Assembly: GCF_900460345.1 (NCBI RefSeq)
Contig: NZ_UHHW01000002.1
Location: forward strand, 1,054,001-1,118,000
Source of the DNA: Trueperella pyogenes
GTDB taxonomy: Bacteria; Actinomycetota; Actinomycetes; Actinomycetales; Actinomycetaceae
Length of the DNA: 64,000 bases
Reading direction: 5' to 3'
Both the position numbers and the translations under genes were made by a program. Each line of letters starts with the position of its first letter. Positions within the stretch are counted from its first letter, which is position 1. This document shows positions 28,144-38,163 of the stretch, piece by piece. The notes beneath the pieces were generated by a model. That model was not told the origin of the DNA. It did not search any database and saw nothing but the letters and a program-made list of their open reading frames with translations.

Positions 28144-28764
28144 TTATCGTGAGTAGTGCTCGACAACGAGCTGGACATCACAGGTGACCGGGACTTCAGC
28201 GCGCTTCGGACGACGCACGAGCTCGGCGCGAAGCTTGGTGAGCTCGACGTTGAGGTACTCGGGGACGGCCGGAAGAACGTCGGCATGCTGGCCCTGAGCT
28301 GCCACCATGAACTGGGCAGAGGCCTGCGAACGCGGCTTGATCTGGAGAACCTGGCCGGGCTTGACGCGGAAAGACGGACGGTCTACAAGCTTGCCGTCGA
28401 CGAGGACGTGACGGTGAACGACAACCTGGCGAGCCTGGGCGATCGTGCGGGCAAAACCGGCGCGAAGAACGAGGGCGTCAAGACGCATCTCAAGCAGCTC
28501 GACGAGGTTCTCACCCGCCATGCCTTCCATCCTGCGGGCCTCGTCCCAGATCTTGCGCAGCTGAGCCTCACGAATGCCGTACTGGGCGCGCAGACGCTGC
28601 TTCTCCTTCAGACGAATCGAGTAGTCGGATTCCTTGACGCGACCGCGGCCGTGCTCACCGGGACGGTACGGACGGCGCTGCATGAGACGCTCTGCCTTGG
28701 GGGTCAAAGCGATACCGAGGGCGCGCGACTGACGCACCAACTTACGGGAACGGTTAGTAGCCAT
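28144..28764 (-). CDS. rpsD: Ribosomal protein S4 (zinc-free form)
   Basis: Primary 16S rRNA-binding protein of the small subunit, 206 residues. The start is ATG 28764 (MATNRSRKLVRQSR), preceded by AGGAG; upstream in-frame codons are unconserved. The S4 RNA-binding domain is present (LRLDALVLRAGFARTIAQAR in essence, then VLVDGKLVDRPSFRVKPGQ). The N-terminal region has none of the four cysteines of zinc-binding S4, so it is the C-minus form, useful when zinc is limiting. It is alone, not in an rpoA cluster. Confidence 0.96.
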   Translation of the reverse strand: MATNRSRKLVRQSRALGIALTPKAERLMQRRPYRPGEHGRGRVKESDYSIRLKEKQRLRAQYGIREAQLRKIWDEARRMEGMAGENLVELLEMRLDALVLRAGFARTIAQARQVVVHRHVLVDGKLVDRPSFRVKPGQVLQIKPRSQASAQFMVAAQGQHADVLPAVPEYLNVELTKLRAELVRRPKRAEVPVTCDVQLVVEHYSR

Positions 28765-28887
28765 GTGAAAATCTCCTGTCGACTCATGGCGTGCGTTGTG
28801 CACGGGACCAACAACAAACGGCTAAGGTCCCAGGTATTACTCCGCAAGGGAGTGTCACTTCGGCGAAGCAACTTTGAAAGGATAGCA
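28765..28887 (-). promoter_or_regulatory. Structured 5' leader of rpsD
   Basis: The 123 bases between rarA and rpsD can form several local hairpins on the minus strand: GGGACC/GGTCCC (28804..28831), ACTCC/GGAGT across a short loop and GCTTCGCCGAAGT. The AGGAG Shine-Dalgarno is near the rpsD ATG. Leaders of S4 genes are often autoregulated by S4 binding; here this is only a guess from structure and position. No clear promoter boxes. Confidence 0.35.
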
Positions 28888-30222
28888 TTACTTCCCGCGC
28901 AAAATCGCCTTTAATCGCGCCATCCGGGACGTGATGTTGGCCTCGTAGCCACGGTCAAGGGGCTCATAATAAACCGTGTCACGTAGCTCGTCGGGCAAGT
29001 ATTGCTGGTGGACGACGCCGGCCGGGTCGTCGTGCGGATAGATGTAGGGGGCGTTCTTACCCGTCGATTCGGCCGCGATGCGGGAGGCCTTGACTGATTG
29101 ATCGCGCAGATGAACGGGAACCGAGCCGATCTTTCCGGCACGCACGTCAGCAATCGCCTTATTGATGGCGAGGTAGGCTCGGTTTGATTTCGGCGCGGTG
29201 GCAAGATGAACCACCGCCTCGGCTAGGATGATCCGCGCTTCCGGCATCCCAACAAGTGCCACCGATTGCGCAGCGGCGGTCGCCGTCTGCAACGCAGATG
29301 GATCCGCCATCCCCACGTCCTCGGCAGCTGAAATCATGAGTCGGCGGGCTACGAAGCGCGGGTCCTCCCCCGCTTCGAGCATGCGGGCCAGGTAGTGCAT
29401 TGCGGCGTCGACGTCGGATCCACGAATGGATTTGATAAAGGCCGAGATTACGTCGTAGTGCTGGTCGCCGTCCCGGTCGTAGCGTACGGCATAGACGTCA
29501 ACAGCTGCTTCGACGTCGGCAAGGGTGAGGTGGTCTCCCGTGACCGCAGCTTCGAGGATAGTCAGCGACCTGCGCCCGTCGTTGCCGGCAAGTCGGACGA
29601 TCTCAGCTACGGCGTCCTCATCGGCCTTAACCTTGCCGCCGTAGCCTCGCTCGTCGGTGAGCGCGCGCCGGAGAAGTCCTGCGATGTCGGCTTCGGACAA
29701 TGGGTGCAAGGTGAGCAAAAGGGAACGCGAGAGTAGTGGGGAGATGACCGAAAAAGAGGGGTTCTCGGTTGTCGCGGCGATGAGGATGACCCAGCCGTTT
29801 TCGACAGCGGGCAGTAGCGCGTCCTGTTGGGTTTTCGAGAAGCGGTGAACTTCGTCGATAAAGAGGACGGTCTCGGCGCCGTCGGTGACGAGGTAGTCGC
29901 GAGCCTCGGCGATGACGGCGCGCAGTTCCTTGACCCCGGAAGACACCGCAGAAATCTCCACGAAGCGGCGATTTGCCTGACCGGCTACGAGGTAGGCGAG
30001 CGTCGTCTTGCCGATGCCGGGCGGACCCCACAGGAATACCGACGACGGCGCCCCGCCGCGGCTGGGTTCGATCAAACGACGCAAAGGTTGTCCCTTGCCG
30101 AGGAGATGGCCCTGACCCACTACCTCGTCGATTGACCGTGGGCGCATCCGCACGGCAAGCGGCGCGGACAAATCCGCGGGCGTGCCGGTCTCGGTCAGTC
30201 CTTGAGCGTCGAAGAGATCCAT
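28888..30222 (-). CDS. rarA: Replication-associated recombination protein RarA (MgsA)
   Basis: Clamp-loader-like AAA+ ATPase of 444 residues that acts at stalled replication forks. Walker A GPPGIGKT (residues 66-73), Walker B FIDEVHRF followed by [10 protein letters not shown], sensor 1 ATTENPSF, then the tetramerisation domain with [21 protein letters not shown] sequence ([20 protein letters not shown]) and [20 protein letters not shown]. Divergent from the MMPL gene on the plus strand, 110 bases away. Confidence 0.95.
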   Translation of the reverse strand: MDLFDAQGLTETGTPADLSAPLAVRMRPRSIDEVVGQGHLLGKGQPLRRLIEPSRGGAPSSVFLWGPPGIGKTTLAYLVAGQANRRFVEISAVSSGVKELRAVIAEARDYLVTDGAETVLFIDEVHRFSKTQQDALLPAVENGWVILIAATTENPSFSVISPLLSRSLLLTLHPLSEADIAGLLRRALTDERGYGGKVKADEDAVAEIVRLAGNDGRRSLTILEAAVTGDHLTLADVEAAVDVYAVRYDRDGDQHYDVISAFIKSIRGSDVDAAMHYLARMLEAGEDPRFVARRLMISAAEDVGMADPSALQTATAAAQSVALVGMPEARIILAEAVVHLATAPKSNRAYLAINKAIADVRAGKIGSVPVHLRDQSVKASRIAAESTGKNAPYIYPHDDPAGVVHQQYLPDELRDTVYYEPLDRGYEANITSRMARLKAILRGK

Positions 30223-30332
30223 GGCTCAAGCATATCTTGCCGCCTGAGCCCTTTGCCCAGCAGCGAACACCAGGACCCCCACAGTGGTCCGCAACATTGG
30301 CATAATGGGAGACAGATGGAAAGGATAGACGA

Positions 30333-32825
30333 ATGTTCGATCGTCTTGGCCACGCCATTGCGCGCAAACCTAGGCTATTTGTCCTCGGATGGGTGCTTAT
30401 CCTCATCCTGGGATCATTGTCGGCCCTGTGGGGCTTTGGCAGCGGGAATCTCTTCTCACGCATGAAATCGACTCAGTCGATGGTGCCAAATACTGAGTCG
30501 GACACCGTCCTGCAAAAGACTATCGAGAAGACTTCACCAGAATCCGCCGTGATCGTGGTAAGCGGCGTCACTCCTTCCCAAGTAACCTCCGAGGTTGCTC
30601 ACTTGCGCGCCGAGCTTGAAAGGATCGACGGTGTCACCTCCGTCGTCGATCCCGAAAGCGTGGCTGCCAAGTTCGCCAAAGGTGCCCAGGCCGCAATCGA
30701 CAACGCCATTGCTACGGCTCTGGCAGAAAACGAGGCACAGGTACAAGCCGCCGTTCAAGAGGCCATCTCGCAGGCAGAACCACAAATTCAGCAGGCGGTA
30801 AATCTCGCAATTGCGCAGTTTCGCCAGCAACACCCCGGCGTTTCGCCGGACGCGGTCGCCGCCCAGGCTCGCGCTGAAGCTACCGCCCAAGTGGAGACTC
30901 GCGCACGCGAAGCCGCGACGGCACAGATCAAGGAACAGGCCCGCTCCGCGGCAACCAAAGAAATTGAAAAACAAGCCAACCCTGCGGATTCGTTACGCTC
31001 AAAAGACGGCTTTGTGATAAGCGTCGAGGCGAAAGAAGGCTCCGCCCCCACGGACGCCATTCTCAGCGCTACCGCCTCCTTCGAACACGCTATTCAACAG
31101 GTCAATTCGCAGGCGCATGCTGACGTCAGCTCCCGAGCTGTTTTCGAAAACATCATCCTCGATATTGTCAAAAAGGATCTGATGACCGGCGAGGCGATCG
31201 GCATGCCAATCGCACTATTTCTCCTCGTAGTCGTGTTTGGCGGCATTATCGCCGCGGGCCTTCCGCTCGTTGGCGCTGTAACGTCAATCGCGATCGGAAT
31301 GGGCTTGCTTTGGGTAATAACGCACGTGACGAACGTCGACACCTTCGTGCTCAATATCGTCTCAATCATCGGTTTGGCTCTCTCCATCGATTATGGCCTC
31401 CTCATCGTCTCCCGCTATCGAGAGGAAGTCGCTAACGAGCTCGCTCGCCGCAACCTTGATGATGCCTCCGCCATCGGGGATGACATATCCGATCTCGTCG
31501 CGTCCGCCGTGACAACTACTGTCTCTACCGCTGGACGAACGGTCTCCTTCTCCGCTTTGACCATTGCCTTCGCCATCTCCGGTCTTCTCTTCATGGAAGC
31601 ACCGATGCTCCGTATGATTGGTCTAGGCGGCATCATCGTCACCATGCTCGCCGTGGCCACGGCCGTCATGATGGTTCCTGCAATGATCACACTTTTGGGG
31701 CGGCGCCTCGTGCGCCCCTCGCGGCTCTCGCGCGTGCCCGGCGTGCGTACACTCGTGAAGAAGGTCGGCGATTCAGCCTCCGACGACGGCGTTTTCTCCC
31801 GGCTCGCCCGTTGGGTGCACCGCCGCCCGTGGCCGATTCTCCTTGCGGTCACGGCAGTCCTCCTCATCATGGCGGCACCGATCAGGGATCTGTCCATGCG
31901 CTCAAATTTCATGGAATATATCCCTGAACACACCAGTGCCTCCCGTGCATATACGGCGATGCAAAGTTACCGTTCACTCGCCACCCCGTCAGTGACGGTT
32001 ATCGCGCAGACCAATCCGGAAAACGCGGCGGATCTGGTCAAATATATCCAGCAGATCGATTCCGTCGCGTGGGTGCACGACCCGGCTCCTTTCACAGACG
32101 ATGAGACCGTCGTTGAGTTCTACATGAACGTTGATGACCAGGTGGGCCCTGAAGTGACTAAGGCTGTTGAGGACCTGCGCTCCTTCGAGACGAGCTATGT
32201 CAAATCTGTGGGTGGACCAGCCGCTCTTCAGCTGGACTTTACGAATTCCATCAAAGAGGGTGCCCCGGTAGCCGCGGCAGTCGTCGCGCTCGCAGTTCTC
32301 ATCTTGCTTTTCCTCATGACGGGTTCAGTCATTGCGCCCATAAAGGCTCTCTTGATTAATGCGCTTTCGCTCGTGGCAGGTATGGGCGCCACGGTCTTCG
32401 TTTTTGAAAACGGTTTGTTCGGTCTACCGCAAACTGTCGGGTTGGAGACTTTCGTCGTCGCCACGGCGCTCGCCTTCGGCCTGGGCCTAGCCATGGACTA
32501 CGAAGTCTTCCTCATAGCTCGAATAAAGGAATACTGGGACGCCGGATACGACAATGACACCGCAGTCGAAAAAGGCCTGCAGCGCTCGGGACGCATCATT
32601 ACCTCGGCTGCAGCGATTATCGTGGCGGTGTTTATCGGTTTCATTTTCGGGGATCTTTTGGCGATCAAGCAGGTCGGCGTCGCACTGGCACTTATCGTCA
32701 TTATCGACGCCACGCTTGTGCGCATGCTACTCGTGCCGGCGACCATGACAATCCTCGGCAAGTGGAACTGGTGGGCTCCCCGCCCGCTGAAGGTGGTCTA
32801 CGAGAAGTTCAAGCTCGTGCACTGA
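30333..32825 (+). CDS. MMPL-family RND-type transporter
   Basis: Membrane exporter of 830 residues with the two-fold MMPL layout: one membrane segment at residues 15-38, a large outer loop, five or six segments from about 285, then the same again. Conserved in-membrane motifs ALSIDYGLLIVSRYREE and AFGLGLAMDYEVFLIARIKE carry the proton-relay Asp/Tyr. The first outer loop contains a ~105-residue Ala/Gln-rich helical insert (about 113-217). Substrate unknown; the family moves lipids, siderophores or drugs. Shine-Dalgarno GAAAGGA before the ATG. Its stop touches the stop of the lipoprotein gene on the other strand. Confidence 0.92.
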   Translation: MFDRLGHAIARKPRLFVLGWVLILILGSLSALWGFGSGNLFSRMKSTQSMVPNTESDTVLQKTIEKTSPESAVIVVSGVTPSQVTSEVAHLRAELERIDGVTSVVDPESVAAKFAKGAQAAIDNAIATALAENEAQVQAAVQEAISQAEPQIQQAVNLAIAQFRQQHPGVSPDAVAAQARAEATAQVETRAREAATAQIKEQARSAATKEIEKQANPADSLRSKDGFVISVEAKEGSAPTDAILSATASFEHAIQQVNSQAHADVSSRAVFENIILDIVKKDLMTGEAIGMPIALFLLVVVFGGIIAAGLPLVGAVTSIAIGMGLLWVITHVTNVDTFVLNIVSIIGLALSIDYGLLIVSRYREEVANELARRNLDDASAIGDDISDLVASAVTTTVSTAGRTVSFSALTIAFAISGLLFMEAPMLRMIGLGGIIVTMLAVATAVMMVPAMITLLGRRLVRPSRLSRVPGVRTLVKKVGDSASDDGVFSRLARWVHRRPWPILLAVTAVLLIMAAPIRDLSMRSNFMEYIPEHTSASRAYTAMQSYRSLATPSVTVIAQTNPENAADLVKYIQQIDSVAWVHDPAPFTDDETVVEFYMNVDDQVGPEVTKAVEDLRSFETSYVKSVGGPAALQLDFTNSIKEGAPVAAAVVALAVLILLFLMTGSVIAPIKALLINALSLVAGMGATVFVFENGLFGLPQTVGLETFVVATALAFGLGLAMDYEVFLIARIKEYWDAGYDNDTAVEKGLQRSGRIITSAAAIIVAVFIGFIFGDLLAIKQVGVALALIVIIDATLVRMLLVPATMTILGKWNWWAPRPLKVVYEKFKLVH

Positions 32826-33950
32826 TTAGGGCAGTTTGACCTTTTCGAGAGTCGTCGCTGAGAAGCAGTACGTATCGCCGATTAGCTGACAGCGCCCATC
32901 CACGACGCGCTCACCTGTGCTGGCGTCAAAGGTTGCGGCGACGGCCTTAGCCCCGCGCCCAGTCACGGATACATAAGGATAGTCCAGCACCCACAGCCCG
33001 AGTGACTCGGGGGTGACCGGATCGATGTCCAAAGTTGTCCCGTCAGCCATGTTCAATTCCTCAATATTGGCAAATGCAGGCGCCACAGAGTCCGTGAGCT
33101 TTTGGTCGAAACCGACCACTCGTGCGTCGCCAAACACGAACGCATGGCCAGTATCCAGGCTGTTGGCGTCGGCCACGATGCGGCCAATCGTGGCTCGTGT
33201 CCAACTGGGCAAGATACGCATGTGGAGGGCAGGGCTGACGGTGTAGCGATCGGTTTCGTTGCCATCGTGATCGAACACCGTCACGGTTGTCGGCTCGACG
33301 GAACTCACCGTGACCTGCCCAGGTTCGAGGATGACGAAACCATCTGCAAGCGGCTGGGCAACAGCCGCGATACCAGGAGGGTTGAGCCACATGGAATCGC
33401 GCGTGAGCACTCCCTCATCTACGAGTTTTTTCAACGGTTCCACAATCGTCTCCCGCTCTACGCGAGTCCCGTCTAGAAGATAGCTCGTGCGTCCCTCGTA
33501 GCGGGCCAAAACTGAGTCGCTGGTACCGAGCTTGTCGAAGGGCACGCTAACGTCCTCTTCGATGAGCACGACGCCGTCGTCGTCCACCCGAGAATAGTAA
33601 AGCTTGTCGCCTATACGGCCCTCAAAGCTGAGATCGGGGCGGGTCTGGATGGTGCCGTCTTTCGTAATGAACACCCGCGTGCGTGTGCTACACATGGCAT
33701 TCGATCCGGCGGGCTCGCACGTCTTGACGTCCTCGCCTAAGGTCACGGTCCACAGTTTGGAGCCGTCCCTGTTGTATCCGTTTACCGTTTGACCCGTTGG
33801 TACGACGACGACGTCATCTAGATCTGCAAACCCCAGGATATCGACCTGTGTCAAGCGCGGGCCGAGATCGATCGGTACGGACCAGATCACGTCCGCGCCT
33901 GCTGAGCACCCGGCTAAAAGAAGCACGAGACATGCTACCGCTCTTTTCAT
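32826..33950 (-). CDS. Secreted lipoprotein, beta-propeller-like, unknown function
   Basis: 374 residues from ATG 33950, chosen because a lipoprotein signal peptide begins there (MKRAVACLVLLLAGC, Cys15). The mature part repeats short beta-rich units with hydrophobic/Gly pattern (VVPTGQTVNGYNRDGSKLWT, ITKDGTIQTRPDLS, TVFDHDGNETDRYTV), suggesting a PQQ- or WD40-like propeller. Its start overlaps the GNAT stop by four bases, so both form a unit behind aspS. I cannot name a function. Confidence 0.75.
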   Translation of the reverse strand: MKRAVACLVLLLAGCSAGADVIWSVPIDLGPRLTQVDILGFADLDDVVVVPTGQTVNGYNRDGSKLWTVTLGEDVKTCEPAGSNAMCSTRTRVFITKDGTIQTRPDLSFEGRIGDKLYYSRVDDDGVVLIEEDVSVPFDKLGTSDSVLARYEGRTSYLLDGTRVERETIVEPLKKLVDEGVLTRDSMWLNPPGIAAVAQPLADGFVILEPGQVTVSSVEPTTVTVFDHDGNETDRYTVSPALHMRILPSWTRATIGRIVADANSLDTGHAFVFGDARVVGFDQKLTDSVAPAFANIEELNMADGTTLDIDPVTPESLGLWVLDYPYVSVTGRGAKAVAATFDASTGERVVDGRCQLIGDTYCFSATTLEKVKLP

Positions 33951-34699
33951 GCTCCGCCCAGTTCTTCGAAGGGTTCGTTGCGCCCGGATATCAGGGCGCC
34001 ATCGTGGCGAACACCGAGCCGTGTATATAGCCGCATCGCACCCTCGTTCCATGCCCACACGCCGAAGCGGATTGCGGCGGCAAGGTCGAGCGAGGCATTG
34101 ACTGCGCCGACCATCGTGGCACCGCCGTAGCCATGACCACGATAATCGGGCACGGTACCGAGACCGTAAAAGCCGATCACATCGCCGACGCGTTCAGCCC
34201 CCATCACCGTGGCGATCTGCCCGTCTGGAGCGCGCAGGAAGAACCAGTCGAGTTCGTCGAGCTGATCTACCGCATCTGAAATAGGATTCGAGGCGAGCAG
34301 AGCTTGACGAATGTCCGCGCGATACGTGTGGAATTCGGGCGATCCAGCACGCACATACTCGACCAGTTCGCAGTAGGGAACCGGCGCTATCGGGTCTTTA
34401 GCCCAGAAAAAGTCCCAAGCATGGCCCCAATTCGGGCCGAAGTAGTTGCGCAGACGCTCATCGAGGGCACCGTAAACTTCGCGGTTGATCATCGTCCGTT
34501 CCGGCACGATGCCCCGCGCCACGACGTCTTCAAGAGCGGCGATCGCCGGCCCAGGCTCGCCATAAACGACGAGCTCTGGGCCGGTGTGCCCCTCGAAGAG
34601 TACAAGCCCCACGTCGCAGGACGCCTTTTCAAGTAGGACATCCTCCTCCTGATGGAGCCATTCATTCAAACGCCAAAAAGCTGATGAGGCTCCTAGCAT
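33947..34699 (-). CDS. GNAT-family N-acetyltransferase
   Basis: 250 residues; the C-terminal half is a GNAT domain with the acetyl-CoA loop VPDYRGHGYGGATMVGAV and the later ALRLYTRLGV-like stretch (GAMRLYTRLGVRHDG). The N-terminal ~120 residues are less clear and may form a second degenerate GNAT fold. The ATG follows the aspS stop without a gap (TAAATG), so it is translationally linked to aspS. Substrate unknown. Confidence 0.82.
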   Translation of the reverse strand: MLGASSAFWRLNEWLHQEEDVLLEKASCDVGLVLFEGHTGPELVVYGEPGPAIAALEDVVARGIVPERTMINREVYGALDERLRNYFGPNWGHAWDFFWAKDPIAPVPYCELVEYVRAGSPEFHTYRADIRQALLASNPISDAVDQLDELDWFFLRAPDGQIATVMGAERVGDVIGFYGLGTVPDYRGHGYGGATMVGAVNASLDLAAAIRFGVWAWNEGAMRLYTRLGVRHDGALISGRNEPFEELGGA

Positions 34700-36493
34700 T
34701 TAGTTGGCCTTGTCCTCGTCTTTCGCGCTCTTGGGCTTAGCATCGACGCCAGCCTCCTTGCGCTGTGCCGGAGTAATCGGCGCTGGGGCATCGGTAAGCG
34801 GATCCCAGCCGTTACCGATCTTGGGGAAGGCTATGACGTCGCGGATCGACTTCGCGCCCACAAGCAGTGAGACGATACGATCCCAGCCGAAGGCGATTCC
34901 ACCGTGCGGTGGCGCGCCAAACTTAAAGGCCTCGAGCAGGAAGCCGAACTGCGTATTCGCCGTCTCCTCATCAATGCCCATGACGTTAAAGACGCGCTCT
35001 TGGACATCTGAGCGGTGAATACGGATCGAGCCGCCGCCAATTTCGTTGCCATTGCAGACGATGTCGTAGGCGTAGGCCAATGCGTTGCCCGGATCCTTAT
35101 CGAAAGAATCGAGCCACTCGGGCTTCGGCGAGGTAAAGGCGTGATGGACAGCGGTCCATTTGCCGCCGCCAACGGCGACGTCGCCCTCTGCCTCGGCGTC
35201 GGCAGTGGGCTTAAATAGCGGAGCATCGACGACCCACACGAAGGCCCACGCGTTTTCATCGATAAGGCCGCAACGCTTGCCGATCTCGAGGCGAGCAGCG
35301 CCGAGCAAGTCGCGCGCGGCGGCCGGCTTGCCAGCGGCGAAGAAAATGCAGTCACCGGGCTCAGCACCGGTCACCTCAGCTAAGCCGGCACGTTCGGCGT
35401 CGGAAATGTTCTTCGACACCGGTCCGCCAAGAGTGCCATCCTCCGCGATCGTCACGTAGGCCAGCCCATGCGCGCCACGCGCCTTGGCCCATTCTTGCCA
35501 CTTATCGAATGTGCGACGCGGCTGGGCAGCGCCGCCAGGCATAACGACGGCGCCCACATACTCATTTTGGAACACGCGGAAGGGGGTGTCCTTGAAGTAC
35601 TCGGTCAGATCCACGAGCTCCTGACCAAAGCGCAAGTCCGGCTTGTCCGAACCGAAACGCTCCATGGCCTCCTTGTAGGGCATGCGCGGAATCGGGGTCT
35701 GGAGGTCGTAGCCGATGAGAGCCCAGATTTCCTTGAGCACGTCCTCAGCTACCGCGATGACGTCATCCTGGTCGACGAAGGACATCTCGACGTCGAGCTG
35801 GGTGAATTCCGGCTGACGATCAGCGCGGAAATCCTCGTCACGGTAACAGCGCGCGATCTGGTAGTAACGCTCCATACCGGCCACCATGAGCAGCTGTTTG
35901 AAGAGCTGGGGTGACTGGGGTAAGGCGTACCAGGACCCTGGAGCCAGGCGCGCAGGCACGATGAAGTCACGGGCGCCCTCGGGGGTTGATCGGGTCAGAG
36001 TCGGCGTCTCAATCTCGACGAAGTCATGGCCATCGAGCACCCGCCGAGCAGCCTGGGAAACCTTGGCGCGCAGACGAATCGCGTTCTGCTCATAGGAGCG
36101 GCGCAGGTCGAGGTAACGATACTTCAGACGCGTTTCTTCATTGACTGAACCGGAATCCTCGGCGTGGTCAGAAACCTGGAACGGCAACGCGGCCGAGGGA
36201 TTGATGATTTCTACCTCAGTGGCCTCAACCTCAACATCGCCTGTGGGCAGGTTCGCGTTCGCGTTGCCCTCGGGGCGCTCGACAACCACGCCGGTCACCT
36301 TTACGACGAATTCCGAGCGCAACTCATGGGCCACCTCCTCCCGAACGGTCACCTGGGCGATGCCCGAAGCGTCGCGCAAATCGATGAAGGCGATGCCTCC
36401 ATGATCACGACGGCGATCAACCCAGCCCGCCAACGTGACGGTACTGCCAATGTCTTCCTTGCGCAGGGAGCCTGCCATACGGGTACGAAGCAC
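34700..36493 (-). CDS. aspS: Aspartyl-tRNA synthetase
   Basis: Class II synthetase of 597 residues: N-terminal OB domain ([19 protein letters not shown]), motif 2 [20 protein letters not shown], the bacterial GAD insertion domain, and motif 3 [16 protein letters not shown] start at GTG 36493 (homologs begin LRTR.AGSLR), with GAGGA five bases before; the TTG five codons upstream is less likely. A Lys/Asp-rich tail is added at the C-terminus. Two near-identical hairpins lie in its leader. Confidence 0.95.
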   Translation of the reverse strand: MLRTRMAGSLRKEDIGSTVTLAGWVDRRRDHGGIAFIDLRDASGIAQVTVREEVAHELRSEFVVKVTGVVVERPEGNANANLPTGDVEVEATEVEIINPSAALPFQVSDHAEDSGSVNEETRLKYRYLDLRRSYEQNAIRLRAKVSQAARRVLDGHDFVEIETPTLTRSTPEGARDFIVPARLAPGSWYALPQSPQLFKQLLMVAGMERYYQIARCYRDEDFRADRQPEFTQLDVEMSFVDQDDVIAVAEDVLKEIWALIGYDLQTPIPRMPYKEAMERFGSDKPDLRFGQELVDLTEYFKDTPFRVFQNEYVGAVVMPGGAAQPRRTFDKWQEWAKARGAHGLAYVTIAEDGTLGGPVSKNISDAERAGLAEVTGAEPGDCIFFAAGKPAAARDLLGAARLEIGKRCGLIDENAWAFVWVVDAPLFKPTADAEAEGDVAVGGGKWTAVHHAFTSPKPEWLDSFDKDPGNALAYAYDIVCNGNEIGGGSIRIHRSDVQERVFNVMGIDEETANTQFGFLLEAFKFGAPPHGGIAFGWDRIVSLLVGAKSIRDVIAFPKIGNGWDPLTDAPAPITPAQRKEAGVDAKPKSAKDEDKAN

Positions 36494-36518
36494 GTAGTCC
36501 TCTTTCAATTGTTCGGCA

Positions 36519-36562
36519 CCCGCGAGACGAGCGGGCGGTACACTCCCGCGAGACAGGCGGGA
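36519..36562 (-). promoter_or_regulatory. Twin hairpins in the aspS leader
   Basis: Two short stem-loops stand side by side: CCCGC-GAGACGA-GCGGG (36519..36535) and TCCCGC-GAGACAG-GCGGGA (36544..36562). Stem and loop sequences are almost the same, so they are a local duplication or a two-part protein/RNA binding site. They lie 26 bases upstream of the aspS start. No T-box features are seen. Confidence 0.45.
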
Positions 36563-36651
36563 AGCACGAACTCCACTTTACGCCCCAACTCAGGAAACAT
36601 CACACCTCAACAATCGTGCCATTTCCTACATCTGCCCCTTACTATGCAGGT

Positions 36652-38052
36652 GTGAGAAATCGTCCCAAGAAACAGCGCATACATAAGAGCCTTGAGCAAT
36701 GGCTCGGCATCCTCGCCGTCACCCTGATCAGCCTCGTCGCTTTCGAAACGTTGGCGGTCGCCACGGCGATGCCCTTCGTCGTCGATATTCTCAACGGGCG
36801 GCACCTGTACGCGTTGGCTTCGGGAGTTACGCTAGCCACCCAGCTCATGACCACTGCTTTCGCCGGTCCGTGGTGCGACGCCAAGGGGCCTAAGCCGTCT
36901 TTATACACCGGCTTGCTTCTTTTCACCACTGGTCTCCTCGTGGCGACGGCGGCGCCGTCGGTGGAGTTCATCGTGCTCGGGCGCGCCATCCAAGGGCTGG
37001 GCGGCGGTCTCATTATCGTGCCGCTGTATGTATTCGTCGGCAATTACGTACAGCCTACCCGGCAAGCGCGCATTTTCAGCTGGTTTGCCGCGGCTTGGGT
37101 ACTTCCTTCCCTCATTGGTCCGGTCGTGGCGGGGTTCTTCGTAGAGCACTTGAACTGGCGTCTCGTCTTCGGCATCGTGCCCGCGCTTATGCTTATCATC
37201 GTGCCGCTCATCATCAAACAATTCGGCCGATTCCACGATCTACACGAGCCACGGCCGCTGTCCGGTTATAAGCGCACAATCGCCTTTTCCGGCATGTCCG
37301 GCGTCGTTATCCTCGCGATACAGATGCTCTCCGGCTTGCGTGGAGAAGACTTCGATACCAAGATCATCGTTTTGATCATCGTCCTATCTAGCGCCACCCT
37401 TGTCCTCACCCGGCCGCTCTTGCCACCGGCCACCTTCCGTGTCCGTCGCGGCCTGCCCGCGACCGTCCTGCTCCGACTCATGATCAATGGCACCTACATT
37501 GCCGTGGAAATTTTCCTGCCGCTTATGCTCAAGGAAGTCCATGGTTGGTCAGCCACCCAGGCAGGCATGATCATGACCACCGGCGCGATCACCTGGGCCA
37601 TCGGGTCTTGGGTGAGCGGACGCATGAAGAATGCGCACTATCGTGCACTAGTGCCGTTTGGCGGCACACTGGTTCAGATGCTCGGGACAGCCGCAACAAT
37701 CGCAGCCGTGTCGACGTCAGTGGATGGACTTGTCGCGCTCGTGGGGTGGCTCGTAGCAGGTTTCGGCATTGGGTTGGTTTACCCGGCTCTGACCGTTCAC
37801 GCTCTCGCCCTGACCCCGCCTGAGCGCCACGGGCGCACCTCCTCAGCCCTATCCATCGCCGACACGATGGGCTCGGCTCTCTTTGTCGCTTGGACGGGCA
37901 TCATATTCGCACTCACCCTTCCTCTCGGTCATGTCGCCTTCGCGTGGGCAATCGGGGCTATGGTCGCCATCTTGGCCGCGAGCTTGCTGGTCACGCGGCG
38001 GGTGCTCGATGTCACCCCCGCAAAGCTATCGACTCCTTCTCCGTCCCACTAG
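36652..38052 (+). CDS. MFS transporter (drug/proton antiporter type)
   Basis: Twelve- to fourteen-segment major facilitator of 466 residues. The N-terminal helix has LISLVAFETLAVATAMPFV, followed by the loop-2 motif region DAKGPKPSLYTG and QGLGGGLIIVPLYVFVG; a second half follows from about residue 235. I start at GTG 36652 instead of an ATG 36 bases upstream, since a TACTAT at 36640..36645 would then give a leaderless mRNA. Substrate cannot be told. A GGCGC/GCGCC hairpin follows the stop at 38058..38072. Confidence 0.88.
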   Translation: MRNRPKKQRIHKSLEQWLGILAVTLISLVAFETLAVATAMPFVVDILNGRHLYALASGVTLATQLMTTAFAGPWCDAKGPKPSLYTGLLLFTTGLLVATAAPSVEFIVLGRAIQGLGGGLIIVPLYVFVGNYVQPTRQARIFSWFAAAWVLPSLIGPVVAGFFVEHLNWRLVFGIVPALMLIIVPLIIKQFGRFHDLHEPRPLSGYKRTIAFSGMSGVVILAIQMLSGLRGEDFDTKIIVLIIVLSSATLVLTRPLLPPATFRVRRGLPATVLLRLMINGTYIAVEIFLPLMLKEVHGWSATQAGMIMTTGAITWAIGSWVSGRMKNAHYRALVPFGGTLVQMLGTAATIAAVSTSVDGLVALVGWLVAGFGIGLVYPALTVHALALTPPERHGRTSSALSIADTMGSALFVAWTGIIFALTLPLGHVAFAWAIGAMVAILAASLLVTRRVLDVTPAKLSTPSPSH

Positions 38053-38163
38053 ACTTATTGAGGCGCAAAAAGCGCCGGGCCCATGCCGTTTTGTGTTGTT
38101 GTGTAGCGGCGCACGGGCGCCACTCATTGAACGCGGCCATTGCCGCCACATCACAAGGTATGT

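Noticed and set aside
36509..36651. T-box riboswitch before aspS
   Set aside because: No T-box sequence, specifier loop or terminator/antiterminator pair is visible; only two short hairpins.
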